Assembly (NCBI GenBank): GCA_021832305.1
Contig: JAKBLB010000017.1
Span: 1-47,432, forward strand
Direction: 5' to 3'
Length of the DNA stretch: 47,432 nucleotides
Origin: Pseudomonadota bacterium
GTDB taxonomy: Bacteria; Pseudomonadota; Gammaproteobacteria; Burkholderiales; Ferrovaceae
The translations under genes were made by a program, and so were the position numbers. Numbering within the stretch: the first letter of the stretch is position 1; each line of letters opens with the position of its first letter. This document shows, in pieces, positions 46,965 to 47,432 of the stretch. The notes below the pieces were generated by a model. The model was not told where the DNA came from. It saw only the letters and a list, made by a program, of their open reading frames with translations, and made no database searches.

Positions 46965-47432
46965 ATGACAGAGACACATTATTGGTTAATGAAATCAGAA
47001 CCTTCCGAAGTGAGTTTTGATGACTTATGGACCCTGACCAACCAGGAAGTAGCGTGGTTTGGCGTACGCAATTATCAGGCGCGCAATTTCATGATGCGCG
47101 ACATGGTCGTGGGAGATGGCGTCCTGTTTTACCATTCCAACTGTGCCGCCCCCGGTATTGCAGGGTTGGCGCGCGTATCTCGTCTGGCCGAACCAGATGC
47201 CACCCAGTTCGACCCCCTTTCCCCTTATTTCGACCCCAAAGCCACTCCGGAACGCCCCCGCTGGTATTGCGTGCACGTCCAGGCCATCAAAAAAACACGC
47301 TTGTTGACCCTGGCCGAACTACGCCAATCTCCCGACTTGCAAACCCTGCGCGTGCTGGCCAAGGGAAACCGTCTATCCATCACCCCGGTCACGTTTCAGG
47401 AATGGAAAACGCTACAGAACCTATTGCAGTGA
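46965..47432 (+). CDS. EVE-domain protein
   Basis: A 155-residue single EVE domain, a PUA-related fold thought to bind modified DNA or RNA bases. Motifs: HYWLMKSEPSEVSFDDL at the start, WFGVRNYQARNFMM, and GVLFYHSNCAAPGIAGLARV. These mark the THYN1-like housekeeping group, common in proteobacteria, rather than the fused McrBC-type. Ten bases follow the outer-membrane-factor gene, so read-through is possible, but no functional link is evident. The TGA stop is the last three bases of the window. Confidence 0.92.
   Translation: MTETHYWLMKSEPSEVSFDDLWTLTNQEVAWFGVRNYQARNFMMRDMVVGDGVLFYHSNCAAPGIAGLARVSRLAEPDATQFDPLSPYFDPKATPERPRWYCVHVQAIKKTRLLTLAELRQSPDLQTLRVLAKGNRLSITPVTFQEWKTLQNLLQ

Overview
This window reads as chromosome of a flagellated, probably chemolithoautotrophic betaproteobacterium. 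Evidence for the lineage: a flhDC master-regulator pair of betaproteobacterial type, the argA–yggX neighbourhood, and a CbbR-like LysR regulator divergent from gap–pgk–pyk–purC. A thiosulfate dehydrogenase (TsdA) cassette and a heavy-metal RND pump fit a sulfur- or metal-rich habitat. I do not name a genus. I see no tRNA, rRNA, insertion sequence, phage gene or CRISPR array; coding density is very high, with many stop/start overlaps.

Region 1 (1–20588) is a motility and chemotaxis island. It begins with the 5' part of a flagellin gene on the minus strand, which runs off the left edge and is preceded by a near-perfect sigma-28 promoter. Next comes an unusual minus-strand trio: a ParA-type ATPase, a coiled-coil protein with a C-terminal membrane anchor, and a GGDEF diguanylate cyclase. 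Divergent from it is sigma-28-driven flgM–flgN. A seven-gene minus-strand operon follows, flhB–flhA–flhF–flhG–fliA–motC–motD, in which FlhG has lost its Walker A lysines. On the plus strand lie flhD–flhC, motA–motB (a second stator pair) and cheV–cheV–cheY–cheZ–cheA. Four sigma-28 promoters can be read directly: fliC, flgM, 220 nt upstream of flhD, and overlapping the motB stop codon ahead of cheV. The flhD site suggests a feedback loop from the FliA level back to the master regulator.

Region 2 (20542–29092) is housekeeping plus one oddity. A 739-residue exported protein fuses a purple-acid-phosphatase-like domain to a ChaN-like haem-binding domain and is translationally coupled to ilvA. Around it are rpiA–phoU, and rsmE–argA–yggX on the opposite strand, then an inositol-monophosphatase family gene with a possible leaderless promoter.

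Region 3 (29113–34929) is central carbon metabolism: cbbR diverges from gap, with a TCA-N8-TCA CbbR-type site and a TATAAT box between them. A strong intrinsic terminator separates gap from pgk; pyk and purC follow with overlapping ends.

Region 4 (34902–40805) is a compact thiosulfate cassette. A histidine kinase and a LuxR-type response regulator bracket four exported proteins: a DsrE-like protein with a Tat-like signal, an orphan solute-binding protein without ABC partners, a dihaem c-type cytochrome and TsdA. The AT-rich kinase/cassette intergenic region carries a perfect 29-bp palindrome upstream of a consensus -10 box. I regard this as the best candidate for an undescribed sensing and oxidation module.

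Region 5 (40811–47432) holds a CzcA-type RND pump and its membrane-fusion protein (minus strand), a divergent NodT-type outer-membrane factor with an 18-bp inverted repeat in the shared promoter region, and an EVE-domain protein ending exactly at the window edge.
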